Positions 38,639 through 48,058 of a stretch of 64,000 bases of DNA are shown here, one piece after another (within the stretch, counting starts at the first letter, position 1; each line of letters opens with the position of its first letter). A model generated the notes under the pieces. The model worked only from the letters and a program-made list of their open reading frames with translations. It was not told where the DNA came from and made no database searches. Location of the stretch: NCBI GenBank assembly GCA_951813855.1, contig OX638380.1, forward strand, positions 2,930,876 to 2,994,875, given 5' to 3'. The translations under genes were made by a program, and so were the position numbers. Origin of the DNA: an uncultured Verrucomicrobiae bacterium (lineage in GTDB: Bacteria > Verrucomicrobiota > Verrucomicrobiia > Limisphaerales > AAA164-E04).

Positions 38639-38860
38639 ATCTCGGGAGTTACCATCCCCGATTTTTTCGGGTTTTTCAAGTGTTGATTTCAAAACGCCCC
38701 GATTCGGAACCACCTTCGAGTGATTGTACGTCGCCCGAAAGGCGAAGGGTATTTGTGAGGCGTTTCGGAAACGCCGCCAAAGACGGACCAGCACGGGGTC
38801 GATCGATAAGACCGGGCCCGTTTCGAGAGTTCGCCCCCGGAAAAACCGGCGCGGATTTAG

Positions 38861-39100
38861 CTAACCGTCGGTGCCATCGTTGCCGATGGCTTCGACCGCA
38901 CAAAGGTCCATGACTTCGACGCAGAGAGCTTCCTGTTCCTCATTTGTTGGCTGGGCCTTGACGTAGGAATAATGCCCATCGTCGGAACGAGTGAAATTAT
39001 CCGGCGCGGTGTCCTGGCACAGGCCGCAGTCGATGCATTGATCGTCCACGTAAAATTTTCCGTTGGCGTTTTCCGGATACTTGTTTTCGAATTCAGCCAT
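38861..39100 (-). CDS. [4Fe-4S] ferredoxin, copy D (variant cluster loop)
   Basis: 79 residues. It shares the CVEVMDLCAVEAIG loop with copy C. The first motif differs from all other copies: CIDCGLCQDTAPDNF. Three cluster Cys plus the fourth ligand are present. It lies in the spacer-gene repeat between copies C and E and has the same upstream sequence as the others. Confidence 0.88.
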   Translation of the reverse strand: MAEFENKYPENANGKFYVDDQCIDCGLCQDTAPDNFTRSDDGHYSYVKAQPTNEEQEALCVEVMDLCAVEAIGNDGTDG

Positions 39101-39321
39101 ATCTCGGGAGCTACCATCCCCGATTTTTTCGGGTTTTTCAAGTGTTGATTTCAAAACGCCCCGATTCGGAACCACCTTCGAGTGATTGTACGTCGCCCGA
39201 AAGGCGAAGGGTATTTGTGAGGCGTTTCGGAAACGCCGCCAAAGACGGACCAGCACGGGGTCGATCGATAAGACCGAGCCCGTTTCGAGAGTTCGCCCCC
39301 GGAAAACCGGCGCGGATTTAG

Positions 39322-39561
39322 CTAACCGTCGGTGCCATCGTTGCCGATGGCTTCGACCGGACAACCGTCCATGGCTGCGACGCAGAGAGCTTCCTGTTCC
39401 TCATCTGTAGGCTGGGCCTTGACGTAGGAATAATCCCCATCGTCGGAACGAGTGAAATTATCCGGCGCGGTGTCCCGGCACAGGTCGCAGTCGATGCATT
39501 GATCGTCCACGTAAAATTTTCCGTTGGCGTTTTCCGGATACTTGTTTTCGAATTCAGCCAT
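39322..39561 (-). CDS. [4Fe-4S] ferredoxin, copy E (first in the array)
   Basis: 79 residues, with CIDCDLCRDTAPDNF and the standard loop CVAAMDGCPVEAIG. It is the promoter-proximal copy. Its upstream region differs from the internal copies: taccacc-ttcgag-tggtggta (39631-39651) forms a perfect 7-bp stem, and a second inverted repeat, ggtcagttt/aaactgacc, lies at 39668-39697. These could be the original control sites, with E the ancestral copy. Confidence 0.9.
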   Translation of the reverse strand: MAEFENKYPENANGKFYVDDQCIDCDLCRDTAPDNFTRSDDGDYSYVKAQPTDEEQEALCVAAMDGCPVEAIGNDGTDG

Positions 39562-39630
39562 ATCTCGGGAGCTACCATCCCCGATTTTTTCGGGTTTTTC
39601 AAGTGTTGATTTCAAAACGCCCCGATTCGG

Positions 39631-39697
39631 TACCACCTTCGAGTGGTGGTACGTCGCCCGAAATTGGGGTCAGTTTCGGGAAGATCGCAAACTGACC
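39631..39697 (-). promoter_or_regulatory. Two palindromes upstream of the ferredoxin array
   Basis: Stem 1 is taccacc/ggtggta (39631-39651). Stem 2 is ggtcagttt/aaactgacc (39668-39676 and 39689-39697, 12-nt loop). They lie 70-136 bp before the start of copy E. Stem 1 is degenerate upstream of the four internal copies, and stem 2 is absent there. An operator role is inferred from position only. Confidence 0.45.
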
Positions 39698-40290
39698 GGG
39701 GGGCGATACTTTCGATTATCGCCTTTGATAATTAGCTGCCGTCGTGAGCGGCCTGGATGTCTTGACCGTCCTGGGAACGGGGGGATTTTTCGATCACGCT
39801 TTCGAGGCGGTCCGTTTTTCGTTTGCCGGGTGCACGCCCTGTTCGGTTTTCAAAATACAAATCTCTCGATTGCATCGCCCGGCGACCGAAGCGGTTTGTT
39901 TTCCCGAGAAGCATCGGACATCGAACGATCCGGGAGCGACGAGGCACCCGAGTTTGACGGAAGACGGCGGCAACCGTTTGGAGAAACAGGGAACGTTTCA
40001 CGATCCCGACGACAGGAGTTCGGGACGGCTTCTCCGTCGATGAGTGCCGGCCTTCGTAAGCGTCGGCCGAATGAGTCGTAATCCGCAGTTGGCAATAAAT
40101 TCGACGAGAAAACAAGAGCGTCCGGAGTGGTTTGATTGACCGGAGTGACGGCGGCCGGCGATTCGCCGAGCAGTGCGGAATTCTTGGAACCGGGGGGCGT
40201 CGAACCATCGCGGAAAGGCCTGGAGAAGCGCGTCGGCAATCAAGGTGACACTTGCCATTCTAGCCGTCGGATTTAGTTTGGTTCGGTCAG
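39698..40290. other. Intergenic stretch before metF
   Basis: About 590 bp with no supported gene. I looked for SAM or SAH riboswitch signatures upstream of metF and saw none. Confidence 0.4.
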
Positions 40291-41187
40291 ATGGAGTACA
40301 TTCGAGACATACATCAACAGGCCGCACAACAAGGGAAGCCGGTCGTTTCGATCGAGTTTTTTCCTCCCAAGACTCCGGGCGGGGAGAAGGCTCTTTTCGA
40401 GCGTACGATTCCCGAGTCGATGAAACTGGCGCCCGATTACTGTTCGGTAACTTACGGTGCCGGCGGCAGCACGCGCGATCAGACCTTGCGCATCGTTCGG
40501 GAAATTCAGGACCGGCACCGGTTGACCTGCATGTCGCATCTGACTTGCGTCAACGCCACTCGGGAACAATTGCGGGCGTACCTGAATGAAGCCGACCAGG
40601 CCGGCGTCCGAAACATTCTCGCGCTTCGGGGCGACCCGCCGGCGGGTACTTCCGAATTCCAGGCGGTGCAAGGCGGTTTCGAATACTCCTATCAATTGGT
40701 GGAACTGGTGCGTTCGTTCGACCGCTTTTCCATCGGAGTGGCCGGTTTTCCCGAAGGGCATATCGCTTGCCGCGCCGGCAAACAGGCGGACTGGGATCAC
40801 CTGAAATCGAAAGTGGATGCCGGAGCGGAGTTCGTGCTTACCCAGCTTTTTTTTGATAACCGGGACTTCTTGGATTTTCGGGATTACATCCGTGATCGAG
40901 CGCAATTGGACATTCCTGTTTTTCCTGGGGTGCTGCCCATTCTTTCAGGACGGCAGATCAAACGGTTTACCGAGTTGTGCGGCGCTTCCATTCCTCCCTC
41001 CATGGCCCGGCGTCTGGACGAGTTGGGAGATGACGATGCCGCAGTGTCCGAGTACGGGATCGAATTTGCGACCCGGCAATGCCGGGAACTGTTGGACGAG
41101 GAAGTGCCGGGTTTGCATTTCTATTGTTTGAACAAGATTCGTTCGACGTCACGGGTAATCGAGGCGCTCGGGTTGAAGCCTCGTTGA
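40291..41187 (+). CDS. metF: Methylenetetrahydrofolate reductase
   Basis: 298 residues, single-domain bacterial size. It reduces 5,10-methylene-THF to 5-methyl-THF with FAD, supplying methyl groups for methionine synthesis. SIEFFPPKTPGG holds the catalytic Glu, and SVTYGAGGSTRDQTLRIV, LALRGDPP, GVAGFPEGH and FVLTQLFFDN are typical FAD- and folate-binding blocks of the TIM barrel. The next gene follows after 13 bp on the same strand but is not functionally related in an obvious way. Confidence 0.95.
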   Translation: MEYIRDIHQQAAQQGKPVVSIEFFPPKTPGGEKALFERTIPESMKLAPDYCSVTYGAGGSTRDQTLRIVREIQDRHRLTCMSHLTCVNATREQLRAYLNEADQAGVRNILALRGDPPAGTSEFQAVQGGFEYSYQLVELVRSFDRFSIGVAGFPEGHIACRAGKQADWDHLKSKVDAGAEFVLTQLFFDNRDFLDFRDYIRDRAQLDIPVFPGVLPILSGRQIKRFTELCGASIPPSMARRLDELGDDDAAVSEYGIEFATRQCRELLDEEVPGLHFYCLNKIRSTSRVIEALGLKPR

Positions 41188-41200
41188 CGGCTAAGTCATC

Positions 41201-42133
41201 ATGGTGGCAGACGTTATTCGAAAGATTCTGATCAGCGGAGCCGGGGGATTGATTGGCCGGAGTTTGAGCGAGTGGTTCGCCTCTCGCCAGGCGCAGGTCG
41301 TGCCGATTCGACGAGTGCCCGCCGACTGTCCTTGCGCTCCGGCAGTGGCCTGGAATCCTGCAACCGGCTGGTTCGATCCGGAGCCGATGGAGGACGCCGA
41401 TTTGGTGATCCATCTGGCCGGGGAAAGCGTGTCGGCCGGGCGTTGGACGGCGGCCCGAAAGCGACGGATCCGCGATAGTCGAATCCAAGGCACCCGACAA
41501 TTGGTGGAGGCGATGACTCGCTTGCGGCGACCGCCCCAAAAATTCTTTTGCGCTTCGGCGGTCGGATTATACGGATTGTCACCGGAGCGGGAATACGTCG
41601 AAACCGATCCGGCCGGAGAGGGTTTTTTGCCGACGGTAGCCGTTGAGTGGGAAGCGGCGGCGATGGCTGCCGCTCAGGCGGATATTCCGACCACGCTCTT
41701 GCGTTTTGGAGTGGTGCTGGATCCGGCGGGTGGAGCGTTGGGCAAGATGTTGCCTCCTTTCCGCTGGGGATTGGGCGGTCGTATCGGGGACGGTCGTCAA
41801 TACTTCCCTTGGATCGCCGGTCCGGAAGTGCCGCCGATCGTCGAGTTTTTGAGCGATCGATCCGAATCCGTTTCCGGCCCGATCAATTTGGTAGCGCCCC
41901 AACCGGTCACCAACGCCGAGTTTGTCCGGACCCTCGCTCGATGTCTCAATCGACCGGCCTGGTTACCCTTGCCGGCTTCGGTAGTCCGCCTCTTGTTCGG
42001 CGAAATGGGGCAGGAAATGTTGCTTTCTGGTTGTCGGGCGAAGCCCCAGGTTTTGCAGGACGAGGGTTATCGGTTTCGCTATCCGTCGCTCGATTCCTGT
42101 TTGCGGGCCGTTTTGGAGAATGTCGGAACGTAA
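41201..42133 (+). CDS. TIGR01777-family NAD-dependent epimerase (YfcH-like)
   Basis: 310 residues. The short-chain dehydrogenase nucleotide motif ISGAGGLIGRSLSEW is followed by VIHLAGESVSAGRWTAARKR, the family signature. Next come SRIQGTRQLVEAM, FFCASAVGLYG and TTLLRFGVVLDPAGGALGKM. The C-terminal DUF1731-like region includes LSGCRAKPQVLQDEGYRFRY. Members bind NADP. The substrate is not known. YfcH homologues have been linked to cell division in some bacteria, but this is not evidence for a role here. Confidence 0.9.
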   Translation: MVADVIRKILISGAGGLIGRSLSEWFASRQAQVVPIRRVPADCPCAPAVAWNPATGWFDPEPMEDADLVIHLAGESVSAGRWTAARKRRIRDSRIQGTRQLVEAMTRLRRPPQKFFCASAVGLYGLSPEREYVETDPAGEGFLPTVAVEWEAAAMAAAQADIPTTLLRFGVVLDPAGGALGKMLPPFRWGLGGRIGDGRQYFPWIAGPEVPPIVEFLSDRSESVSGPINLVAPQPVTNAEFVRTLARCLNRPAWLPLPASVVRLLFGEMGQEMLLSGCRAKPQVLQDEGYRFRYPSLDSCLRAVLENVGT

Positions 42134-42247
42134 CTATCGCGACGATCGGCTAGTCTGTTAACCGAAAGGACAATTTCGGCCAGGATAAACTGGGATAATC
42201 GGTTTCTGGATTCGTTTCCTGGTCCGGCAGTTTTGCTGAGGTTTGGT

Positions 42248-43009
42248 ATGGGAACGATAAATCGCAGAGTCGCCTTCCGAAGGGACTGGTCGGCCTTTAC
42301 TTTAATCGAATTGCTGGTGGTGATAGCGATTATCGCCATATTGGCCGGACTGTTGTTGCCGGCCCTCTCCAAGGTCAAGTCCCTGGCTCACGGGATCAAG
42401 TGCACGAACAACGTGCGGCAAATGCAGTTGGGCTGGAGGATGTATGCCGACGACAACGGGTCAAGGATCGTGGCCAGCGGCGGGTGGTGTCCCGGTTTTT
42501 TCACCCAGCCTCCGACGGAGGACAACACCAATATCCATCTGCTGAAACGGGGACGGCTCTTCGATTATATTGGCGACGTGGGCGTCTACAAGTGCCCGTC
42601 GGACCGGAGCGTCAACGTGCGCAGTTACGCGATCAATAATCACATGGGAGGCCGGAATTTCGATTTGCGGGGCATGGTGTTTATCCGTGAATCCCAGATC
42701 GATCAGCCGTCGAAGTATTTCGTGTTTATCGACGAGGATAACAAAAACATCAACGACAGCCTGTTCCGGGTGGACATGGCTCCGGAACGCACGGTCAGAG
42801 ACACGCCCGCTACTTACCATAACGGAGGAAGCCGAATGAGTTTCGCCGACGGTCATATCGCGGCTCATGTGGTAGCGGGCAAGCCGTCGCCGGCCCGTCA
42901 CACGGCCGACTCGAGCCGCTCGCTGATGGTTAGTAAGGTTTGGACGCGGGCGAAGCGCTTGTCGTTGCCCGCGATCAGTTTCCAAGGCGCCGTGGGCGAG
43001 TGGGTGTAG
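42248..43009 (+). CDS. Type II-secretion-like prepilin (Verrucomicrobia/Lentisphaerae type)
   Basis: 253 residues from ATG 42248, preceded by gagg. The prepilin peptidase site and hydrophobic helix are clear: [20 protein letters not shown], where Glu is residue +5 of the mature protein. A pseudopilin head of the type abundant in Verrucomicrobia and Lentisphaerae follows, with [27 protein letters not shown] and the closing [11 protein letters not shown]. The 3' end overlaps the convergent ppk2 gene by about 112 bp. The reading frame after FADGH may be unneeded extension. Confidence 0.85.
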   Translation: MGTINRRVAFRRDWSAFTLIELLVVIAIIAILAGLLLPALSKVKSLAHGIKCTNNVRQMQLGWRMYADDNGSRIVASGGWCPGFFTQPPTEDNTNIHLLKRGRLFDYIGDVGVYKCPSDRSVNVRSYAINNHMGGRNFDLRGMVFIRESQIDQPSKYFVFIDEDNKNINDSLFRVDMAPERTVRDTPATYHNGGSRMSFADGHIAAHVVAGKPSPARHTADSSRSLMVSKVWTRAKRLSLPAISFQGAVGEWV

Positions 43010-44472
43010 GCGACCATGTCGTTGACCGCCTGTTCGTATTTCGTCCACCGGTCCCGGTTGCGCCAGTCTTCCTTGGTGATTTTGTGCTTTTTGTGGGGCG
43101 TCTGTTCCCGGTTTTGAAATCGGGCCAGTTGTTTTTCTTTGCTGATGTGGATCCAGAACTTCAACAGCACTGTGCCGTTGCGGGTGATCTCTCGTTCGAA
43201 CTCGTTGATTTCTTCGTAGGCGCGTTGCCATTCGGAACGGGTGGCGAAATCTTCGATGCGTTCGACCAGTACGCGGCCGTACCAGGAACGGTCGAAGATG
43301 GTGATTTGGCCGTCGCGGGGCAAGTCGCGCCAGAACCGCCAGAGATAATGGTAAGCGTGTTCTTCGATGGTTGGGGGCCCGATTTGTAAAATCCGGAACA
43401 GGCGCGGATCGATGGCGGCGGTCAAGCGGCGAATGGCTCCGCCTTTTCCTGCGGCGTCCCACCCTTCGAAGACCAGGACCGTGGATATTTTTTTCTTGTA
43501 GGCCGACCAGAATAGATGATGTAACCGGGATTGAGCTTGGATCAGTTGGCTTTCGTACTCCTTCGAGGAAAGCGCTTGCGAGAGATCAACGTTGTCCAAC
43601 GCGCGTTTCGTGGTCGGCCGGTAGGGAGAAGCGGAGGGATTTTTTTCCGGAAGGCGAACGTCGTTGGACGACTGGGCCGCCCGGTTCAGCATTTTCCCCA
43701 GTTGAGACGCCAATATCAGATTGCGGGCTTGGCGATCGGCCGAAGGGACGATGAGCCAAGGACGATTGTCGCCGTGGGTTTGATTGAGAACGCTGGTGGC
43801 GATGGATTGGAAGCGTTCGTATAGGCTGTGCCGTTTCCAGTCGTCGTTCATTGCCCGCCAGTGCATTTGCGGCCGGCGATACAAGGAGTGCAAGCGTTCC
43901 TCCTGCTCGCTCTTGCTCAAATGAAACCAGAATTTGAGGATGACGGCGCCGTCCTGGACCAAGGTCGTTTCTTGGCGGCAGATATCTTTCAGTTGCTGAT
44001 TCAGTTCGGGGGCGGGATGCCGTTCGCGAAGGTTGTTGAGCAGCGGGGCTTCGTACCAGCCGTTGAACCAAATGGCGATTTTTCCCCGGCGCGGCAAAGC
44101 CGTCCAGTACCGCCAGAAGTGAGGCCGCCGCAACGCTTCGTTGGGGAGATTCCAGAAGCTGTGCGTGCTCAGGTTGCGCGCGTCGAGCCATTCGTTAAGC
44201 AACGCGATCGCTTCGCCTTTGCCGGCGCCTACCACTCCGGCGATAATGATGACGACGGGGCTGGTGGCTTGTTGCAGAGCGAGCTGGGCCTTCATCAGTT
44301 CGGCGCGCAGCTTGTTGAGTTTCTTTTCGTATTTTTTCTCCGAAAGGCCTTCGTAGTTTTCCTTGGTAGCCAAGGAGGCGGAAAATTTGGAAACGTGCGA
44401 GTCGACGTCAGTGAGCACGCAGGGCGCCTCGGGCGTTCGTCCGTTCGTCCGGGTTGGAGAATCTCCTTTCAT
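42898..44472 (-). CDS. Two-domain polyphosphate kinase 2 (polyphosphate:AMP phosphotransferase type)
   Basis: 524 residues from ATG 44472, which overlaps the stop of the upstream gene (ATGA). A longer frame to 44778 lies within that gene and is rejected. Two PPK2 domains are present. Domain 1 (about 60-250) has [17 protein letters not shown] but a weakened lid, [11 protein letters not shown]. Domain 2 (about 300-510) is complete with [33 protein letters not shown] and a C-terminal [17 protein letters not shown]. Class II PPK2 enzymes phosphorylate AMP with polyphosphate, catalysed by the second domain. Confidence 0.92.
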   Translation of the reverse strand: MKGDSPTRTNGRTPEAPCVLTDVDSHVSKFSASLATKENYEGLSEKKYEKKLNKLRAELMKAQLALQQATSPVVIIIAGVVGAGKGEAIALLNEWLDARNLSTHSFWNLPNEALRRPHFWRYWTALPRRGKIAIWFNGWYEAPLLNNLRERHPAPELNQQLKDICRQETTLVQDGAVILKFWFHLSKSEQEERLHSLYRRPQMHWRAMNDDWKRHSLYERFQSIATSVLNQTHGDNRPWLIVPSADRQARNLILASQLGKMLNRAAQSSNDVRLPEKNPSASPYRPTTKRALDNVDLSQALSSKEYESQLIQAQSRLHHLFWSAYKKKISTVLVFEGWDAAGKGGAIRRLTAAIDPRLFRILQIGPPTIEEHAYHYLWRFWRDLPRDGQITIFDRSWYGRVLVERIEDFATRSEWQRAYEEINEFEREITRNGTVLLKFWIHISKEKQLARFQNREQTPHKKHKITKEDWRNRDRWTKYEQAVNDMVAYTHSPTAPWKLIAGNDKRFARVQTLLTISERLESAV

Positions 44473-46487
44473 TTCGCGGGGGGATCGATTTGAAGGAAAG
44501 CGCGGATTTGCGCCGGATCGCTGGTGGTCGCCCGGCAAGCTTGATCGTCGCACAGGCTGGCGAATACTTCGTCGCCCGGTTCTTCGGCCCGGAGCAAAAC
44601 CTTGTCGGGCCGATAGACGGAATGAGCGGCTCGAATCAGGGATTCGCCCTCGGGAGAATCGGCCGGGCCGTGGATGACGATTCGCAACGGTTCGTGCAAC
44701 GAATAGTCGAGCGCCTGCAACATCAGGGGGACGGCTTGGGGATACTGATCGAGTTTCTCGGCGAAGGCCTTGAGGCAAAGTTGCACAATGTCCGCGTATT
44801 CTTTCCGGCCGCTAATGAACGCGAGTTTTTGCAGGGCCAACATGGCCAGCGAATTACCGGAAGGCTCGGCGCCGTCGTAATCTTCTTTCAGGCGCAAAAT
44901 CAAATTCGGGCAGTCGGTGCCGTTTTGCCAGAATCCGCCCTGTTTGCGATCCAGAAAACGTTCGATCGTGGATTCGGCTACCTCCAGGGCGGCTTGCAGA
45001 TAGCGGGGAGCGAGAGTCGCTTCATAGAGTTCGACCGTGCCGTAGAGGAAACAGGCGTAACCCTGAAACAGTTGAACGGTGTCCCGTTCGCCATCCCGCC
45101 ACCGATGGCACAGGCTCCGGGATTCGGGGTCCCAGAACGTGTTCCAGAGGAAATCGAAATTCTTCTGAGCCATCGCCAGATAATCGGCGTCGCCCAAGAC
45201 GGCGTAGGCTCGGGCCACCGCTCCGAGCGTCAGGCCGTTCCAGGAAACCAGGATCTTGTCGTCCCGATGCGGCCGCACCCGCTCCGAGCGGGCGGCGGAG
45301 ACCCGGGGCAGGGCTTGGGACAACAAAGTTTTTTCCGCTTCGGTCAGCCGGTCGTCGACGACGCTCAGCACGTTTTGATTCTTCAGGGGATCGGGATCGC
45401 TGTGGTCGAGGAAATTGCCCCGTTCGGTCACGCCGAAACGTCGCACGAACACGTCGCATTCGTCCGCCGGCAACAGCTCCCGGAGTTCCTTCAGGGTCCA
45501 GCAATAGAACTTGCCTTCCTTGCCTTCGCTGTCGGCGTCTTCGGCCGAATAGAATCCTCCGTCGGGGTGGGTCAGGTCCCGGGCGAGATAGGCGAGCGTT
45601 TCCCGGACGATGCGTTCGAACGATTCCCGGTCGGAAACCAGCAGGGCGTCGAGGTAGAGGTGAATCAGTTGCGCATTGTCGTAGAGCATCTTTTCGAAAT
45701 GGGGAACCAGCCAGCGGGAATCGACCGAATAGCGGGCGAACCCGCCGCCGATCTGATCGTAGATGCCGCCGCGACTCATGCGGTCGCAGGTGTGGACCAC
45801 CATTTGGATCGTTTCTTCGTTGCCGTGCCGGACTCCGTGCTGCAGCAGAAAAGCCGGCTGGCTGGGGCGGGGGAATTTCGGCGCTCTTCCGAATCCGCCG
45901 TCGACCGGGTCGTAGTCGCGACGGAGTACGAGGGCCGCTCGATCGAGCGTTCCGGCGTTCAACGGAGTACCGTCTTGGGGCGGGGGGGAGATGTGTTCCC
46001 GGAGACGCCGGTAAAAATCTTCGGCATAGTCGACCAGTTTGGCGCGTTGATGATGCCAGTTATCGATAATTTGGGGCAGCAGCGTTAACAAACCGGGGCG
46101 CCCCTGGATGCCGGTGGGCGGGAAGTAGGTTCCGCCGAAGAACACTTTCAGATCGGTCGTCAACAACGCGGTCAAGGGCCATCCTCCCTGAGCCGTCAGG
46201 TTCTGCACGGCCGTCATGTAGATTTTATCGACGTCGGGACGTTCCTCGCGGTCGACCTTTACGCTGACGAAATGCTGATTGAGCAGCCGCGCCACTTCGG
46301 GATTTTCGAAGGATTCCCGTTCCATGACATGGCACCAGTGGCAGGTGGAGTAACCGATGCTCAGGAAGATCGGTTTGTCTTCGGTGCGGGCTTTTTCGAA
46401 GGCCTCTTCGCCCCAAGGATACCAGTCGACCGGATTACGGCGGTGCTGTAACAGATAAGGCGATTGTTCCCTGGCCAGTCGGTTCAT
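44469..46487 (-). CDS. DUF255 thioredoxin-fold / six-hairpin glycosidase-like protein (YyaL family)
   Basis: 672 residues. The N-terminal thioredoxin-like domain has [40 protein letters not shown] with the CxxC motif, and [20 protein letters not shown]. The long C-terminal part is an (alpha/alpha)6 barrel similar to N-acylglucosamine epimerases, with [17 protein letters not shown] and [20 protein letters not shown]. This is the conserved YyaL/spermatogenesis-associated protein 20 architecture. The function remains unknown. It is coupled to ppk2 downstream and lies 58 bp after bioB. Confidence 0.93.
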   Translation of the reverse strand: MNRLAREQSPYLLQHRRNPVDWYPWGEEAFEKARTEDKPIFLSIGYSTCHWCHVMERESFENPEVARLLNQHFVSVKVDREERPDVDKIYMTAVQNLTAQGGWPLTALLTTDLKVFFGGTYFPPTGIQGRPGLLTLLPQIIDNWHHQRAKLVDYAEDFYRRLREHISPPPQDGTPLNAGTLDRAALVLRRDYDPVDGGFGRAPKFPRPSQPAFLLQHGVRHGNEETIQMVVHTCDRMSRGGIYDQIGGGFARYSVDSRWLVPHFEKMLYDNAQLIHLYLDALLVSDRESFERIVRETLAYLARDLTHPDGGFYSAEDADSEGKEGKFYCWTLKELRELLPADECDVFVRRFGVTERGNFLDHSDPDPLKNQNVLSVVDDRLTEAEKTLLSQALPRVSAARSERVRPHRDDKILVSWNGLTLGAVARAYAVLGDADYLAMAQKNFDFLWNTFWDPESRSLCHRWRDGERDTVQLFQGYACFLYGTVELYEATLAPRYLQAALEVAESTIERFLDRKQGGFWQNGTDCPNLILRLKEDYDGAEPSGNSLAMLALQKLAFISGRKEYADIVQLCLKAFAEKLDQYPQAVPLMLQALDYSLHEPLRIVIHGPADSPEGESLIRAAHSVYRPDKVLLRAEEPGDEVFASLCDDQACRATTSDPAQIRAFLQIDPPAK

Positions 46488-46545
46488 AAAAGTTCCTGAG
46501 TGGCGGCCTTTCGCGGTTTGGGAGATCGTTCGGTCGAACGGGCGG

Positions 46546-47643
46546 TCAGGTCGGAGCCGCGGCGAGATCCGGTTCGCGAGCGGGAAGGGAAGCGGAACGA
46601 TCCGATTCGGTCTGGTCGGCGAAGCCGTGCCGGTCCCAATCCGGATCGAGTCCCAGATCGGTCAGCATTTGTAAATCCTTTTCGACGGGTTGGTTCAGGG
46701 TCGTTAGATAGTTGCCGACCATCAGGGCGCTGGCGCCGGCCATGAAAACCATGCTTTGCAGATCGCGCAAGTTCACCGTCCGGCCGCCGGCGATCATGAT
46801 TTCCTTGCGGGGATTGACGAGTCGAAAGCAGGCGATGGTTTTGAGGATTTCGAACGGGGGCAAAGGTTCGTTGTTTTCGTAGGGCGTGCCCGGGATCGGA
46901 TTGAGAATATTGATCGGCACCACGTGGGCGCCGATGTCGCGTACGGACAAGGCCAGGTCGCAACGATCTTCCCGGGTTTCGCCCATGCCGATGATGCCGC
47001 CCGAGCAAATTTTGATGCCGGCGTTTTTGAGGTAAGCGATGGTTTGCAGCCGATCTTCGTAGGAGTGGGTAGTGCAGTGGTTCGGGAAAAAATTGCGGGA
47101 GCTTTCCAGATTATGACCGTAACATTCGAGGCCGGCGTCCTTGAGTTGTTGGGCTACTTCCTGGCTGTCGATCAGTCCGAGCGAAGCGTCGGGCCGGGCC
47201 TTGCCGTCCGCCGCCATTTCGCGGATACGGTCGCAGATTTCGTCGAGCTTCGGTCCTTTTTTCAGCCCTTTCCAGGCGGCGACTAGTCCGACCGCGGTGA
47301 CGCCGTTGCGTTCGGCTTCGGCGGTCGCTTCTTCCACCGGTTCCCGGTCGACGAATCCGTATTGGGGCGAGGCGGCTTGCCAAGCGCCCGATTGGGCGCA
47401 GAATTTGCAATTTTCGCTACAACCCCCCGCCTTGGCGTTAACGATGGAGCACAGGTGGATTTTATTTCCCTTGAAGTGCTCGCGCACGCGGTTGGCGACC
47501 GACAGCAAGTCCATGATGTCCGCCGAACTTTCCAGCCGAAACAGCCAGAGGGCTTCTTCGCGATCAAGAAGTTTTCCGGCAATGACCTCGCGGCCGGTTC
47601 GTCTGATACGTTCAGAATTTGATTCCTTATTGGGACGGGACAT
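46546..47643 (-). CDS. bioB: Biotin synthase
   Basis: 365 residues. A radical SAM enzyme that inserts sulfur into dethiobiotin. The cluster motif is [12 protein letters not shown] (CxxxCxxC). [24 protein letters not shown] and [11 protein letters not shown] correspond to the SAM, substrate and second-cluster regions. The C-terminus holds [20 protein letters not shown], typical of BioB. No other bio gene is in the window. Confidence 0.95.
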   Translation of the reverse strand: MSRPNKESNSERIRRTGREVIAGKLLDREEALWLFRLESSADIMDLLSVANRVREHFKGNKIHLCSIVNAKAGGCSENCKFCAQSGAWQAASPQYGFVDREPVEEATAEAERNGVTAVGLVAAWKGLKKGPKLDEICDRIREMAADGKARPDASLGLIDSQEVAQQLKDAGLECYGHNLESSRNFFPNHCTTHSYEDRLQTIAYLKNAGIKICSGGIIGMGETREDRCDLALSVRDIGAHVVPINILNPIPGTPYENNEPLPPFEILKTIACFRLVNPRKEIMIAGGRTVNLRDLQSMVFMAGASALMVGNYLTTLNQPVEKDLQMLTDLGLDPDWDRHGFADQTESDRSASLPAREPDLAAAPT

Positions 47644-48058
47644 CGGGTGCGGAGAAATTAAGTTCGACTCTCGCTGGGCGCAAGTCTGTTCGTTTGCCGC
47701 TTGGGAGACAAGCGTTTTCCGGGGAAACGAGGGGCCGGCGGTACCGGTCGGCAGGGCGAGGATGTGTCGAGATTGGCCGGGATTCGGGCACCGGCGGTTG
47801 GGGTTCTGGTTCGGGCGCCGGACTGGTCGACCGGACTCTCGGCTCGGGTTCCGGTTTGATACCTGACCGAAGATATCAAGAGCGGTCGTTCGGGATATTT
47901 CTTCGTGACCTGAGCGTGATATCGGTTACCGGCCGAACGATGAGACGCTAGTCGAACCCGGAATATCCCGATCGGAACGTCTGATTCGACAGCTTGTTGC
48001 CGGAACGTTTTTTGCTGCGAAGCGACGAAATCGGAGCTATCCTCCGGCACTCTATCCT
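47644..48058. other. Divergent intergenic region between bioB and the M24 peptidase gene
   Basis: 415 bp containing the promoters of two divergent genes. No clear operator or riboswitch was found. Confidence 0.4.

Larger units (their letters stand above)
37351..39659 (-). repeat. Five-unit tandem array, ~462 bp per unit, each with a ferredoxin gene
   Basis: Unit starts (gaaaggcgaa or gaaat) lie at 37351, 37814, 38275, 38737 and 39199, ending at 39659. The spacing is 461-463 bp, varying with short A or C runs. Each unit holds a ferredoxin gene on the minus strand plus about 220 bp of conserved spacer. The spacer carries a 17-bp palindrome, ggcgtttcggaaacgcc, and the hairpin tcgcccgaaaggcga. 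A plus-strand hairpin, cccgattttttcggg followed by ttttt, lies before each start codon. Both edges of the similarity are abrupt. Confidence 0.95.

Noticed and set aside
37611-39364. Long antisense or fused ORFs across the ferredoxin repeats
   Set aside because: They arise because the repeat spacer is open in several frames. Only the 79-residue frame has ferredoxin cluster motifs.
39698-40290. SAM or SAH riboswitch upstream of metF
   Set aside because: None of the conserved core sequences could be found by eye.
42898-44778. 626-residue frame for ppk2
   Set aside because: The first ~100 residues are low-complexity Arg/Ser/Pro sequence antisense-like to the DUF255 gene. ATG 44472 is coupled to that gene's stop.
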